Below, piece after piece: positions 1 to 6,973 of a stretch of 10,251 bases of DNA. Below the pieces are notes generated by a model. That model was not told the DNA's origin, searched no databases, and saw nothing but the letters and a program-made list of their open reading frames with translations. The stretch spans positions 9,604 to 19,854 of the forward strand of contig DALC01000028.1 in NCBI GenBank assembly GCA_002499325.1. The letters run 5' to 3'. The DNA comes from Euryarchaeota archaeon UBA538 (GTDB lineage Archaea; Thermoplasmatota; Poseidoniia; Poseidoniales; Thalassarchaeaceae). The position numbers were made by a program, and so were the translations under genes. Numbering within the stretch: position 1 is the stretch's first letter; every line of letters begins with the position of its first letter.

Positions 1-890
1 AGGGGCGGCATCCCTGGAGGGGGGTGCGGTTGTGTATCGTCTGTAGTATCATCAACTGTTGGCTGTATTCCCTTCTGGGGAATGTCCAGAGGTGCCCTGA
101 TCATGAGTACCCTGCCCGAGTCTATTCTGAAGTAGGTTATTCCAAGTGGCTTTCCAGTATCTGGATTTTCAGGTTCTTCAAAGACCTGAATATCATGTTC
201 TCCTTCTCTAAGCAAAGTTGCTAGATCTTCTCCATCCTCGGCTTCGGACCACTTCCTAGCCATAGATGCCTTCCTTTCAGCGAGCTTCATCCTCCTTCTT
301 CGTTCAATATCGGAGAGCATCTTTTCCCTTTTCTCTCTCCTCTGGGCAATGAATCCTTCAATTTCTTCTTCTTCATCGGAAACTGCATCTCCCTTCGCGA
401 CGTATTTCATAGCCACGTTGGTCCCTTCGGGAAATGTTGGAGACGGATCTATTGGACTATTGTCCTGAGAAAATTGAGGGGCCTCTGTAGGAGGCACCAT
501 GACGGGGAGAGTGGGAGGGGGCATCATGACGGGTAATGGAGGCAATGGCATTGTTGGGGGTGTGGATGGTCTTCCTCTTGTTCTTCTCATTTCAGATTCC
601 CCCATATCAGACAACTCCACTGATTCATCTTCTAATAGTTTCAAGTCAGGTTCGGGAGATGGTTCAAAGGGCTGGGAGTCATCTATTGCGGGAATTATCA
701 TCTTCTCACGACCAGTAAAAATTAGGAGAGAGGCCAGGGCAAGAAGTACTGTTCCTCCGGCTATTCTCTGTGTCATATCAACCTCCCCTTGGAGAATCAG
801 AAAGACTATCGAGCCTAGGATTAAAGCCACCCAATTGATTAGTCTGGTCAGAGAAACCATGCCACTCCCAGCCCCGACAGGAGGGGGCAT
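1..890 (-). CDS. Proline-rich membrane-anchored protein of unknown function (3' end beyond left edge)
   Basis: I do not recognise this family. The minus-strand frame is open from an ATG at 890 to the window edge, giving 296 codons with no stop, so the C-terminus is missing. Two hydrophobic helices lie at about residues 14-34 and 43-60, so the N-terminus is probably a membrane hairpin. An acidic linker follows (66-100), then a Pro/Met-rich stretch (110-137) in which LPVM recurs with a 9-residue period. Next comes a strongly charged, probably helical or coiled-coil segment (172-222), and a folded-looking part around 247-275. The start lies 4 nt after the rdgB stop, which suggests co-transcription with bud32 and rdgB. 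An alternative ATG at 860 has a GGGAG 4 nt upstream and would remove only ten Pro/Gly-rich residues. No enzyme motif is visible. That the gene is real is fairly certain; its role is unknown. Confidence 0.8.
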   Translation of the reverse strand, partial: MPPPVGAGSGMVSLTRLINWVALILGSIVFLILQGEVDMTQRIAGGTVLLALASLLIFTGREKMIIPAIDDSQPFEPSPEPDLKLLEDESVELSDMGESEMRRTRGRPSTPPTMPLPPLPVMMPPPTLPVMVPPTEAPQFSQDNSPIDPSPTFPEGTNVAMKYVAKGDAVSDEEEEIEGFIAQRREKREKMLSDIERRRRMKLAERKASMARKWSEAEDGEDLATLLREGEHDIQVFEEPENPDTGKPLGITYFRIDSGRVLMIRAPLDIPQKGIQPTVDDTTDDTQPHPPPGMPP

Positions 891-894
891 GTCT

Positions 895-1488
895 TCACAT
901 TGACGGGGGAGAGATGGCCTCAGACAGCGCCTTCAGCGATTTCCCTCTGTGCGAGAATGATGATTTTTCTGATTCACTCATTTGTCCAAATGACACTTCG
1001 TTTGATCCATTTGGAATGAAAATAGGATCATAGCCGAAGCCGCCCTGCCCGGATATCTCATTGCCTAACTTACCTCGACATACTCCAGTTCTAACTATTC
1101 TCTTACCGTTAATGACCAGAACACTCACTGCCCTGTACTCACAATTTCTATCTATTTCCTCACTCATAATTCTAAGAATCCCACTAAGTCCAATTGTTCT
1201 GAAAACATACGAAGAATAAACACCTGGAAAACCGTTTAATGAGTCAATGAATAGTCCCGAGTCTTCGACTAGAATAGCGCAGTCCGAAAGTTCTGAATCT
1301 GAAATCATATTGATTGCCTGATCGGATTTTGAAAGAGCTACTTCCATCAATTCCGATGTCTGTGGCTCGATAAAATCTGGAGGTTTTCCCTCGATCAATA
1401 GAAGCTCAACATCGTGTCCGAGAGGTTCTAGATATTCCCTAGCCTCGTCTAGCTTTTTTGAATTTCCCGTCGCGAAAACTATTCTCAT
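895..1488 (-). CDS. rdgB: XTP/dITP pyrophosphatase (RdgB/HAM1 family)
   Basis: This is a cytosolic house-cleaning enzyme. The family hydrolyses non-canonical purine triphosphates (XTP, ITP, dITP) to the monophosphate and PPi, keeping deaminated bases out of DNA and RNA. The 197-residue length is typical. Family landmarks occur in order: TGNxxK at residues 7-12 (nucleotide binding), the EDSGL catalytic/metal motif at 75-79, followed by a GFPGVYSS-type segment (86-93), GFGYDPIF at 150-157, and SHR at 179-181 near the C-terminus. The ATG at 1488 places the TGN motif directly after the first beta strand, as expected, and a weak GGGG lies upstream. The gene begins 4 nt after the bud32 stop and ends 4 nt before the next leftward ORF, so the three look like one transcription unit. 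Nothing is odd about the sequence. Confidence 0.95.
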   Translation of the reverse strand: MRIVFATGNSKKLDEAREYLEPLGHDVELLLIEGKPPDFIEPQTSELMEVALSKSDQAINMISDSELSDCAILVEDSGLFIDSLNGFPGVYSSYVFRTIGLSGILRIMSEEIDRNCEYRAVSVLVINGKRIVRTGVCRGKLGNEISGQGGFGYDPIFIPNGSNEVSFGQMSESEKSSFSHRGKSLKALSEAISPPSM

Positions 1489-1492
1489 TTTT

Positions 1493-2155
1493 CTACCCCA
1501 AATATCTGACTCTGTTCCTAATTTGGTTGAATCTTGAAATTACAGAGACAGGATTGCACGCCGATTCATCGGATGAATATGCGCAGTATCCCCTCAGCAC
1601 TTCATCCATTGCATTCTCGAGATCAGAATGACTCGCCGATAAGCATTCATTCAAAACTTGGAGGTCTTGGCCCATATGCTCTAGTTCTGCAGAGATTCTA
1701 GAGAGTCCGAAATCTAGTAACGAGATTTTTCTGTTTTCATCAATCATGATATTATGGGTTGTTAAATCGCCATGAGAGAAGCCGAGTTCATGGAGTTCTC
1801 TTATTTTCACACCTATCTGGAACATATCATCTACTCCCCTCGTTCTGTCAATTAATGATTGATATATCGGATTTCCTTCCAATTCAGAGAGTACCATCCA
1901 TCCCTCTTCTTGATTTATCTGAAGTAGTCGAGGTGCGGAGAATCCTGTAATCTGTAATCTAGAAAGTACCTTTGCCTCTACTGAAATTCGACTCTTGGTC
2001 AGCCTATCATCTAGCTCCACGTGCCTGTAACCTCTTCTTCTACGCGATTTCAGGACTGCAGGAATGCCCAGCCACAGACCCGAGCTCACACTCGCCTCAG
2101 CCCCGACATGAATCAACTTAGACTCTTCCCAGTACTGGAAACACGGGCCGGCCAT
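1493..2155 (-). CDS. bud32: KEOPS complex kinase/ATPase Bud32 (stand-alone)
   Basis: Bud32 is the small atypical kinase/ATPase of KEOPS, which with Kae1, Cgi121 and Pcc1 makes the t6A modification on ANN-decoding tRNAs. The 220 residues are a minimal kinase. A GAEA glycine-loop variant sits at 18-21 and the ATP-binding lysine at K36. The family signature rich in Arg with GYRH and LD lies at 38-50, and the alpha-C glutamate at E60. The catalytic loop HGDLTTHN is at 128-135 and the metal-binding DFG at 148-150. The C-terminus is a basic RNRVRY-type tail, as in other Bud32 proteins. The usual EDKAVDL segment is divergent here but keeps E159 and D164. In many archaea Bud32 is fused to Kae1; here it is free and Kae1 is not in the window. 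The ATG at 2155 has no Shine-Dalgarno; the next in-frame Met would delete the glycine loop. Confidence 0.93.
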   Translation of the reverse strand: MAGPCFQYWEESKLIHVGAEASVSSGLWLGIPAVLKSRRRRGYRHVELDDRLTKSRISVEAKVLSRLQITGFSAPRLLQINQEEGWMVLSELEGNPIYQSLIDRTRGVDDMFQIGVKIRELHELGFSHGDLTTHNIMIDENRKISLLDFGLSRISAELEHMGQDLQVLNECLSASHSDLENAMDEVLRGYCAYSSDESACNPVSVISRFNQIRNRVRYLG

Positions 2156-2215
2156 GGCTACGGGAGGTCACATACCTTGAAAGCGATTCCACTGAACCGT
2201 GAGGCGGGAAAGCAT
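2156..2215. promoter_or_regulatory. Divergent bud32/nadA spacer with a strong GGGAGGT ribosome-binding-like site
   Basis: This 60-bp spacer separates the ATG of leftward bud32 from the chosen ATG of rightward nadA. It is GC-rich and shows no convincing TATA box on either strand, so the nadA promoter may lie inside the 5' part of bud32. GGGAGGT at 2162-2168 is the best Shine-Dalgarno-like match in the window. It sits 8 nt before a TTG (2177) that is in frame with nadA, and about 47 nt before the ATG at 2216. It could therefore mark a TTG start, or it could be chance. Confidence 0.35.
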
Positions 2216-3295
2216 ATGCAGATGCCAACAGCACCTTTGCCGAAAGGAGCCGTAAAACCAAAAATTTTCCCAGAAGAAGAGATCGAGGAAGAGGCAAAAA
2301 GACTGTTTGAAGCAATAGGGCAGAGTTCTAGATGGAATATGAGAATATGTAGATCAATCTCTCCATTGACATTAGAGATTAATCAGCTGAAAAAGGAGAA
2401 GGATGTTTTTCTGATAGCTCATTCTTATCAGACACCTGATATTGTCTACGGCGTTGCTGATTCAGTGTCTGATAGTTACACCTTATCGAAGGCTGCACGG
2501 GATGCTCCCCAAGAAACGATACTTTTCTCAAGTGTAAGATTCATGGCTGAGACCGCTAAGATCGTCAGTCCTCACAAGCTAGTTTTGCATCCATCCCCTG
2601 ACGCTGGGTGTTCCTTGAGTGATGGGATATCTGCAGAAGATGTGATCAAATTAAAGAAAAAATATCCAGGAGTACCTGTCGCATGCTACATTAATACTAC
2701 AGCTTCGGTAAAGGCGGAATGTGACGTTTGCGTAACTAGTAGCAACTATCTCAGAATCTGTGAGAGGCTTCCAGGAGATAAGGTAATTTTCGTTCCAGAT
2801 AGATTCATGGGGAAACACATCCAAAAACATCTAGAAGGTAGTAAAGAAGTGATTATCTTTGATGGTGAATGTGAGGTTCACGCCGAGTTCACAGGAGAAA
2901 AAGTAATCTCTTGGAAAGAGAGGATGAGTTCCATAGGAGTTGACCTCCAAGTACTGGCACATCCGGAATGCGATGCAGGGGTTTTGGAGGAGAGTGATTT
3001 TGTCGGCAGTAGTGAGCTTTTGATGAAGGAGGCAATGCGATTGGCCTCAGTTGGGAGTAACAATATCATGTTAATTACAGAGTGTGGGACTGCCGAGAGA
3101 GTACTTGCAGAAAGTGAGCATGAAATTAATCTCCTGGGGTCCTGTGTAATGTGCAGGCACATGAAGAGGACCCAGCTAGAGGATATTCTACAGGCACTCA
3201 GAGAGCCTGAGCCCGAACAAATAATTGAGATTGATGAAGGTATAATTCACCGAGCGAGAAAATCTCTTAGTGAGATGTTTAGACTAGCTGAGTAG
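2216..3295 (+). CDS. nadA: Quinolinate synthase NadA (4Fe-4S enzyme)
   Basis: NadA condenses iminoaspartate with dihydroxyacetone phosphate to quinolinate, the precursor of NAD, using a [4Fe-4S] cluster held by three cysteines. From the ATG at 2216 the protein has 359 residues. Visible hallmarks are AHSYQTPD (69-76), FMAETAKI (109-116), AGCSLSDG with cluster Cys132, YINTT (158-162), CVTSSN (172-177), DGECEVH with cluster Cys219, HPEC (249-252), VGSSE (263-267), and a C-terminal CxxCRHMKRTQLE segment with cluster Cys313. The Cys spacing of 87 and 94 resembles characterised NadA proteins. An N-terminal extension of about 40 residues precedes the core. The frame stays open back to 2021, but that part is antisense to bud32 and looks non-coding. 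Other starts considered were ATG 2222, ATG 2339 (minimal core) and TTG 2177 with its good ribosome-binding site. The gene converges on the next one, with stops 5 nt apart. Confidence 0.93.
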   Translation: MQMPTAPLPKGAVKPKIFPEEEIEEEAKRLFEAIGQSSRWNMRICRSISPLTLEINQLKKEKDVFLIAHSYQTPDIVYGVADSVSDSYTLSKAARDAPQETILFSSVRFMAETAKIVSPHKLVLHPSPDAGCSLSDGISAEDVIKLKKKYPGVPVACYINTTASVKAECDVCVTSSNYLRICERLPGDKVIFVPDRFMGKHIQKHLEGSKEVIIFDGECEVHAEFTGEKVISWKERMSSIGVDLQVLAHPECDAGVLEESDFVGSSELLMKEAMRLASVGSNNIMLITECGTAERVLAESEHEINLLGSCVMCRHMKRTQLEDILQALREPEPEQIIEIDEGIIHRARKSLSEMFRLAE

Positions 3296-3300
3296 TCTAG

Positions 3301-5403
3301 TCATCTTTCAGACTGTTTCTGCCTTGCCCATGTGAATACTAATGGGATTAGCAGTACTACCGATGTCTGCAATATTACGGATGAATATGGTTCAAATGTC
3401 TCCTCAAGATTATACCATTTTAACTCGGCTTCCCCATTGCTAGTTTCAATCCATCCAACTCCTCCCAATAGAGCCTGTGGACTAGAGTGGCTTTCATCCT
3501 CATCGAAGGTAAGTTGCTCGGTCTGATTTGACTCTATTTGGTAGATGAAGACTTGATTTTCCTCAGAATTTTCGGAATTGGGTGCTCCGGGCTGAAATCT
3601 TGGTATTTGGAGGAATGCAACATTACCGTTTCCGATGCTAGGTGAAGAGGATTCCCAAATTGGAGTTGAAATCATGGTTTGCATCCCAGAAACCGTATCT
3701 GCGAAAACGGTCCTATTTATTGGTCCAACATCGACCACTGCAACAATTAATTGATCATCGACTGCAATATCGACAATTTTAGATTCTGAATAATTTACTT
3801 CGATACCGGACTGCTCAGATAAAAATTCATCCTGATCGATTTCAGCAACAACATCCAGGTATACGGCGGTTATAGAACTGGCATCAGTAAGTGACGAGGT
3901 ATACACTGTCGGACCTGATGTATCATCATCAAATGACCAAGCAATGGAATTTCCGGAGACCTCCAACGTATCGACATCTTCGTCTATTCCGTCTAAATTG
4001 GAGATTTCTTGATCCGAATTCATCAACAAAATGCCTTCATCAGTTAGTATTACGACAAGTGGGTTTCCATTTCCGTCGTATCCAATATCGCAAATATCAA
4101 TCTCAAAATCTGTATTTTTGGAGAACATTGGAACATAGGGGTTCCCTGAGGATTCTAAGTCATACAGATCTATCCTGGTCTTATTATTTAGTAAAAGATA
4201 AGAGCCCGAAATAGACACATTTGGCTCTTCAAGCCAGTCAGGACCAGAGATTATTATGCCCTGTCTTTCCTCTAGACTAGTATTCAATGCCGTAATTTCG
4301 ATATCATTTATCCCGTCCGGTTTTGGATCTACCTCTATCCCAATTAACCAATCATCGGATCCGGCGGTAGATGTCGGCCACTCGACACCTTCTACGGGAA
4401 ACTCTTGGTGCGTAGCATCCCACAGAAGTACGAAGCCAGTTGAAAGTAGCAATGCCGCGATAAATACGCTGGTCTGCTTACTCCCTGGTTCCTTGAGCGG
4501 AGAAAACTTCTCTCTAACGTAGTTTCTAGAACCTCTCAAAAAAATCTTTGGATCGTCGATAAGTCTGGCGATCTTTCTTGTGAAAAGTCTTTCATCGGCG
4601 ATTGTCCAAATCCCCTTATGAGTCCTCTCAGTAACTGAGACAGCTGCTATTGCTACTATCATCCCACCAATTATATCTATAGCCCAATGGATTCCAAGAT
4701 AAATAATGGAAAAGGCCGTCAAGGCTAGGAAAATTACCAGGAATCTGCGAAATCTCAGCCATCTACCGTCTTCATCCCATCTGGTCATTGTCAGCCATAT
4801 CGCGAAGGGTAGGCCGATATGTAGGCTAGGCATTCCATTAGTGAACGGGTCTATACGTGTGAACCAATTATGAATCTCAGGGGTTAAATCATAGGCAATG
4901 GTTTCCATTAGGGGGATATAGTCCCCGGTTACTCTGACATTGAAGAATAGATAGAATGGGATAGCGAGAATGTAGACCCAGAACATCGATAATGAGACCC
5001 TATCGGCCATGTGACGGTCATCGAAGTAAATTGGGTAGACGAAGGAGGCAAATGTCGCGGTCATGAATCCCATGACGTAAAAGTGAGTTAGGATAACATC
5101 CAGAAGATCGTTCCTGAATCCCTCCTGTACCCAAAGCACGATATCTCCTTCGATAGCATAGACATAGGGAGTCATGTCCAGCTGTGTATTTGCCATCAGG
5201 ATTCTATCCAGCCCATCTAAAATATCCTTCCATAGATATACTGAGAATACCACAATCATGTGCGCCCAATACCTTCGGAACATATCTATGAAGCCTTCAA
5301 TTCTAACCTTGGCATAAGGGGGCTTGAAAATCGGCATCATTGCGACACTGATTAGTATAGCACCTGTTATCCAAGTGATGTAGATCCCGCTCCCTACTGC
5401 CAT
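3301..5403 (-). CDS. PAP2-superfamily membrane phosphatase/transferase fused to a beta-propeller-like outer domain
   Basis: The 700-residue protein has two parts. Residues 1-260 form a multi-helix PAP2 membrane domain (hydrophobic segments near 5-24, 46-64, 100-121, 137-158, 219-236 and 240-257). It carries the motifs GMPSLH (190-195) and GIHWAIDIIGG (237-247), giving catalytic His195, His239 and Asp243. The classical first PAP2 motif (K-x6-RP) is absent, and the pattern resembles the Aur1/inositol-phosphorylceramide-synthase-like branch, so a phospholipid headgroup phosphatase or transferase is likely. A further helix (311-329) leads to about 340 polar, acidic residues with repeated blade-like units; one near 585-665 resembles TolB/WD40-type blades (SxSP, QLTFDEDE). 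A last helix (675-694) has a basic tail. The propeller call is inferred from pattern, and the substrate cannot be told. The ATG at 5403 has GGAAGGT 6 nt upstream. The gene lies 57 nt after mrp and may be co-transcribed. Confidence 0.85.
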   Translation of the reverse strand: MAVGSGIYITWITGAILISVAMMPIFKPPYAKVRIEGFIDMFRRYWAHMIVVFSVYLWKDILDGLDRILMANTQLDMTPYVYAIEGDIVLWVQEGFRNDLLDVILTHFYVMGFMTATFASFVYPIYFDDRHMADRVSLSMFWVYILAIPFYLFFNVRVTGDYIPLMETIAYDLTPEIHNWFTRIDPFTNGMPSLHIGLPFAIWLTMTRWDEDGRWLRFRRFLVIFLALTAFSIIYLGIHWAIDIIGGMIVAIAAVSVTERTHKGIWTIADERLFTRKIARLIDDPKIFLRGSRNYVREKFSPLKEPGSKQTSVFIAALLLSTGFVLLWDATHQEFPVEGVEWPTSTAGSDDWLIGIEVDPKPDGINDIEITALNTSLEERQGIIISGPDWLEEPNVSISGSYLLLNNKTRIDLYDLESSGNPYVPMFSKNTDFEIDICDIGYDGNGNPLVVILTDEGILLMNSDQEISNLDGIDEDVDTLEVSGNSIAWSFDDDTSGPTVYTSSLTDASSITAVYLDVVAEIDQDEFLSEQSGIEVNYSESKIVDIAVDDQLIVAVVDVGPINRTVFADTVSGMQTMISTPIWESSSPSIGNGNVAFLQIPRFQPGAPNSENSEENQVFIYQIESNQTEQLTFDEDESHSSPQALLGGVGWIETSNGEAELKWYNLEETFEPYSSVILQTSVVLLIPLVFTWARQKQSER

Positions 5404-5409
5404 TTCAAT

Positions 5410-5416
5410 ACCTTCC
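5410..5416 (-). promoter_or_regulatory. Shine-Dalgarno-like GGAAGGT of the PAP2-fusion gene
   Basis: On the minus strand GGAAGGT lies 6 nt before the ATG at 5403, which supports that start. An AT-rich AAATAT sits at about 5424-5430 and could be a weak TATA element for a separate promoter inside the 57-bp mrp gap. Confidence 0.45.
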
Positions 5417-5460
5417 GAGAAGCATATTTGAAATGAATTCGACCCTTGAAACTGATGATT

Positions 5461-6465
5461 TCAGGTAATCTTGACTTGATGAGTGTCACCCTTTTCCAAT
5501 GACAAAAGTATCTGATCGACGACCTTGCTGAAAGATTGTGCAGTTTCTCCTTCTGGTTCTGCCACAATTCTATGAACACCATCATCTCCCCCCCTTACAA
5601 TTCCAGGATCGAAGGGGAGTCTACCCAGGAAGGGGACTTCTAGCTCCATTGCCGAATCCTCTCCTCCTCCTGATTTGAATAAATCTAGAGTTACTGACCA
5701 TTTTCCCTCAGGCGAGGCAGTGATGTCGATGGGCACTCCCTTGGGGCCAATCACAGATATCTGGCTATCAGCTTCAGCTGTACCGGAAAGGGTGTATCCA
5801 CTCATATTCTCGACAACACCAAGTACTGGGACTGAAATTGTTTTAGCGAAGTTGATTGACTTTCGACTGTCCAAAAGTGCGACTTCTTGAGGCGTGGTTA
5901 CTATAACCACCCCATCAAGATTAGGTAGAGTTTGGCTTACAGTCAGTGGTTCGTCTCCAGTACCTGGGGGGAAGTCTATCACAAGAGCATCAAGCTCTCC
6001 CCATGCTACATCACCGATGAACTGCTGAATAGCGCCTAATTTTATTGGCCCCCTCCAAATAACGGGCTTATCCGGATCTTCAATCAAGAATGCCATAGAA
6101 ATGACCTTTATCCCATGTGGGCCTATTGCTGGGAATATCTGTCCATCCTCTATGTGAAGCTCTGTCCCCTCGATACCAAGCATCTTAGGTACATTAGGGC
6201 CGGTAATATCTATGTCCATTAATCCAACTTTCTTTCCCATTCGTGCCAGTGAAAGTGCGATACCTGTGGCTACAGTGGTCTTACCGACACCTCCTTTTCC
6301 AGAAAGAACCATGATTTTATGACGGATTCCTTCGCTCATCTTTGACATCCTCATCTTTCTTTGCATCTGCTGGTAGGCCTGCTCCATCTGAGCTCTCTGA
6401 TTCTGGTTGGCTTCCTCTTGTGGAGGGGAGTCGGGGGTATGATGAGACACGGGCGAATCTGCCAT
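5461..6465 (-). CDS. mrp: Mrp/Nbp35-type P-loop ATPase lacking all cysteines
   Basis: This is a MinD-like P-loop ATPase of the Mrp/ApbC/Nbp35 family, whose characterised members carry and hand over Fe-S clusters. Seen in the 334 residues: a Gln/Met-rich, helix-prone N-terminus (15-45), the deviant Walker A SGKGGVGKTT (55-64), switch I DIDITGPNVP (84-93), Walker B VIDFPPGTGD (162-171), ENMSG (219-223), SGGGE (265-269), and the family C-terminal block FLGRLPFDP (279-287). The oddity is what is missing. Canonical proteins have CxxC soon after ENMSG. Here that place holds about 39 residues (224-262) rich in Gly, Ser and beta-branched residues, and the whole protein contains no Cys. It therefore cannot bind a cluster in the usual way. 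It could be a scaffold-free ATPase, act with a partner, or have a new role. The ATG at 6465 follows a TATA-like element and suggests a nearly leaderless mRNA. Confidence 0.92.
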   Translation of the reverse strand: MADSPVSHHTPDSPPQEEANQNQRAQMEQAYQQMQRKMRMSKMSEGIRHKIMVLSGKGGVGKTTVATGIALSLARMGKKVGLMDIDITGPNVPKMLGIEGTELHIEDGQIFPAIGPHGIKVISMAFLIEDPDKPVIWRGPIKLGAIQQFIGDVAWGELDALVIDFPPGTGDEPLTVSQTLPNLDGVVIVTTPQEVALLDSRKSINFAKTISVPVLGVVENMSGYTLSGTAEADSQISVIGPKGVPIDITASPEGKWSVTLDLFKSGGGEDSAMELEVPFLGRLPFDPGIVRGGDDGVHRIVAEPEGETAQSFSKVVDQILLSLEKGDTHQVKIT

Positions 6466-6482
6466 GACACATGGTAAGAGCG

Positions 6483-6491
6483 CATATACTT
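6483..6491 (-). promoter_or_regulatory. Candidate TATA box of mrp
   Basis: The minus strand reads AAGTATATG here, centred about 22 nt upstream of the mrp ATG. This is roughly where a TATA box would sit for a leaderless or very short-leader archaeal transcript. It is slightly closer to the ATG than the usual 26 nt, so the assignment is tentative. Confidence 0.4.
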
Positions 6492-6497
6492 CAATGC

Positions 6498-6529
6498 TAT
6501 TCTATTGCTGTAGTAACTGTATTCTATTG
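6498..6529. repeat. Perfect 10-bp direct repeat in the mrp/arsC divergent promoter
   Basis: TATTCTATTG occurs at 6498-6507 and again at 6520-6529, exactly 22 bp apart, or about two helical turns. Both copies lie between the candidate TATA elements of the two divergent genes. This is where an operator or activator site serving both promoters would be expected. The function is inferred. Confidence 0.45.
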
Positions 6530-6537
6530 GGACTGAG

Positions 6538-6545
6538 TTAATTTA
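6538..6545 (+). promoter_or_regulatory. Candidate TATA box of arsC
   Basis: TTAATTTA lies 22-29 nt before the arsC ATG at 6567. That is the distance expected of a TATA box for a leaderless archaeal transcript, and no Shine-Dalgarno sequence precedes that ATG. The sequence match is modest. Confidence 0.4.
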
Positions 6546-6566
6546 GTGATATACATTCGGAAATTT

Positions 6567-6944
6567 ATGAAGGTACTATTCGTCTGCGTTGGGAACACTT
6601 GCAGGAGCCAAATGGCTGAAGCGATATGTAAGAGTCTAGGGCACTCCGCTGATTCTGCAGGAACTCACCCCGGGAGTGAAGTCAATCCAAACGCAATTAT
6701 AGCATTAGAAGAAAAAGGAATAGAGTCGGCTGGACTTCGCCCGAAATCGATAGATTATATCGACACAGAAGGCTATGATAAGATAATCAGCATGGGGTGT
6801 GGGGTTCATTGCCCGAATATTCGTATTGACCACGACTGGGGGCTCGATGATCCTCACGGAAAGCCATTAGAAATCTACAGAACGACAAGAGATTCAATAA
6901 TTGAATTGCTAGGTAATTTAATCAAAAAAGAGACCGACGCTTAG
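6567..6944 (+). CDS. arsC: Thioredoxin-type arsenate reductase ArsC / low-molecular-weight phosphatase family
   Basis: The 125-residue protein has the low-molecular-weight tyrosine phosphatase fold signature. The P-loop Cx5R is at residues 7-13 (CVGNTCR), followed by SQMAEA, and the general-acid loop is WGLDDPHG at 91-98 with Asp95. A second Cys pair, Cys78 and Cys82 in MGCGVHCP, sits where Trx-coupled arsenate reductases have their two resolving cysteines, so reduction of arsenate to arsenite through a Cys relay is the likeliest activity. The pair is CxxxC rather than the longer spacing of the plasmid pI258 enzyme. A protein-phosphatase role is less likely but cannot be excluded. The ATG at 6567 directly precedes the KVLFVC strand; a GTG at 6546 would add seven residues with no support. 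No arsenite exporter or ArsR gene is in the window. It is divergent from mrp and 29 nt upstream of a tRNA. Confidence 0.88.
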   Translation: MKVLFVCVGNTCRSQMAEAICKSLGHSADSAGTHPGSEVNPNAIIALEEKGIESAGLRPKSIDYIDTEGYDKIISMGCGVHCPNIRIDHDWGLDDPHGKPLEIYRTTRDSIIELLGNLIKKETDA

Positions 6945-6973
6945 AAAAGCGATTCTGCCTTCCCGGCATTTAC

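Noticed and set aside
499..903. Plus-strand open frame of 134 codons rich in Gly and Ser
   Set aside because: It is the antisense of the proline-rich protein; Gly/Ser richness is the mirror of its Pro codons, and no start signal or motif supports it.
2021..2215. Upstream in-frame extension of nadA to an ATG at 2021
   Set aside because: It runs antisense through the start of bud32, whose kinase motifs are clear. The peptide is low-quality (Arg, Ser and Pro rich) and unlike NadA.
2878..3162. Minus-strand open frame inside nadA
   Set aside because: It is antisense to the conserved NadA core that carries cluster Cys219 and HPEC; its peptide is Ser/Leu-rich with no motif.
6546..6566. GTG start for arsC at 6546
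   Set aside because: The added seven residues precede the normal N-terminal strand of the family, and the candidate TATA box at 6538-6545 would adjoin it directly.
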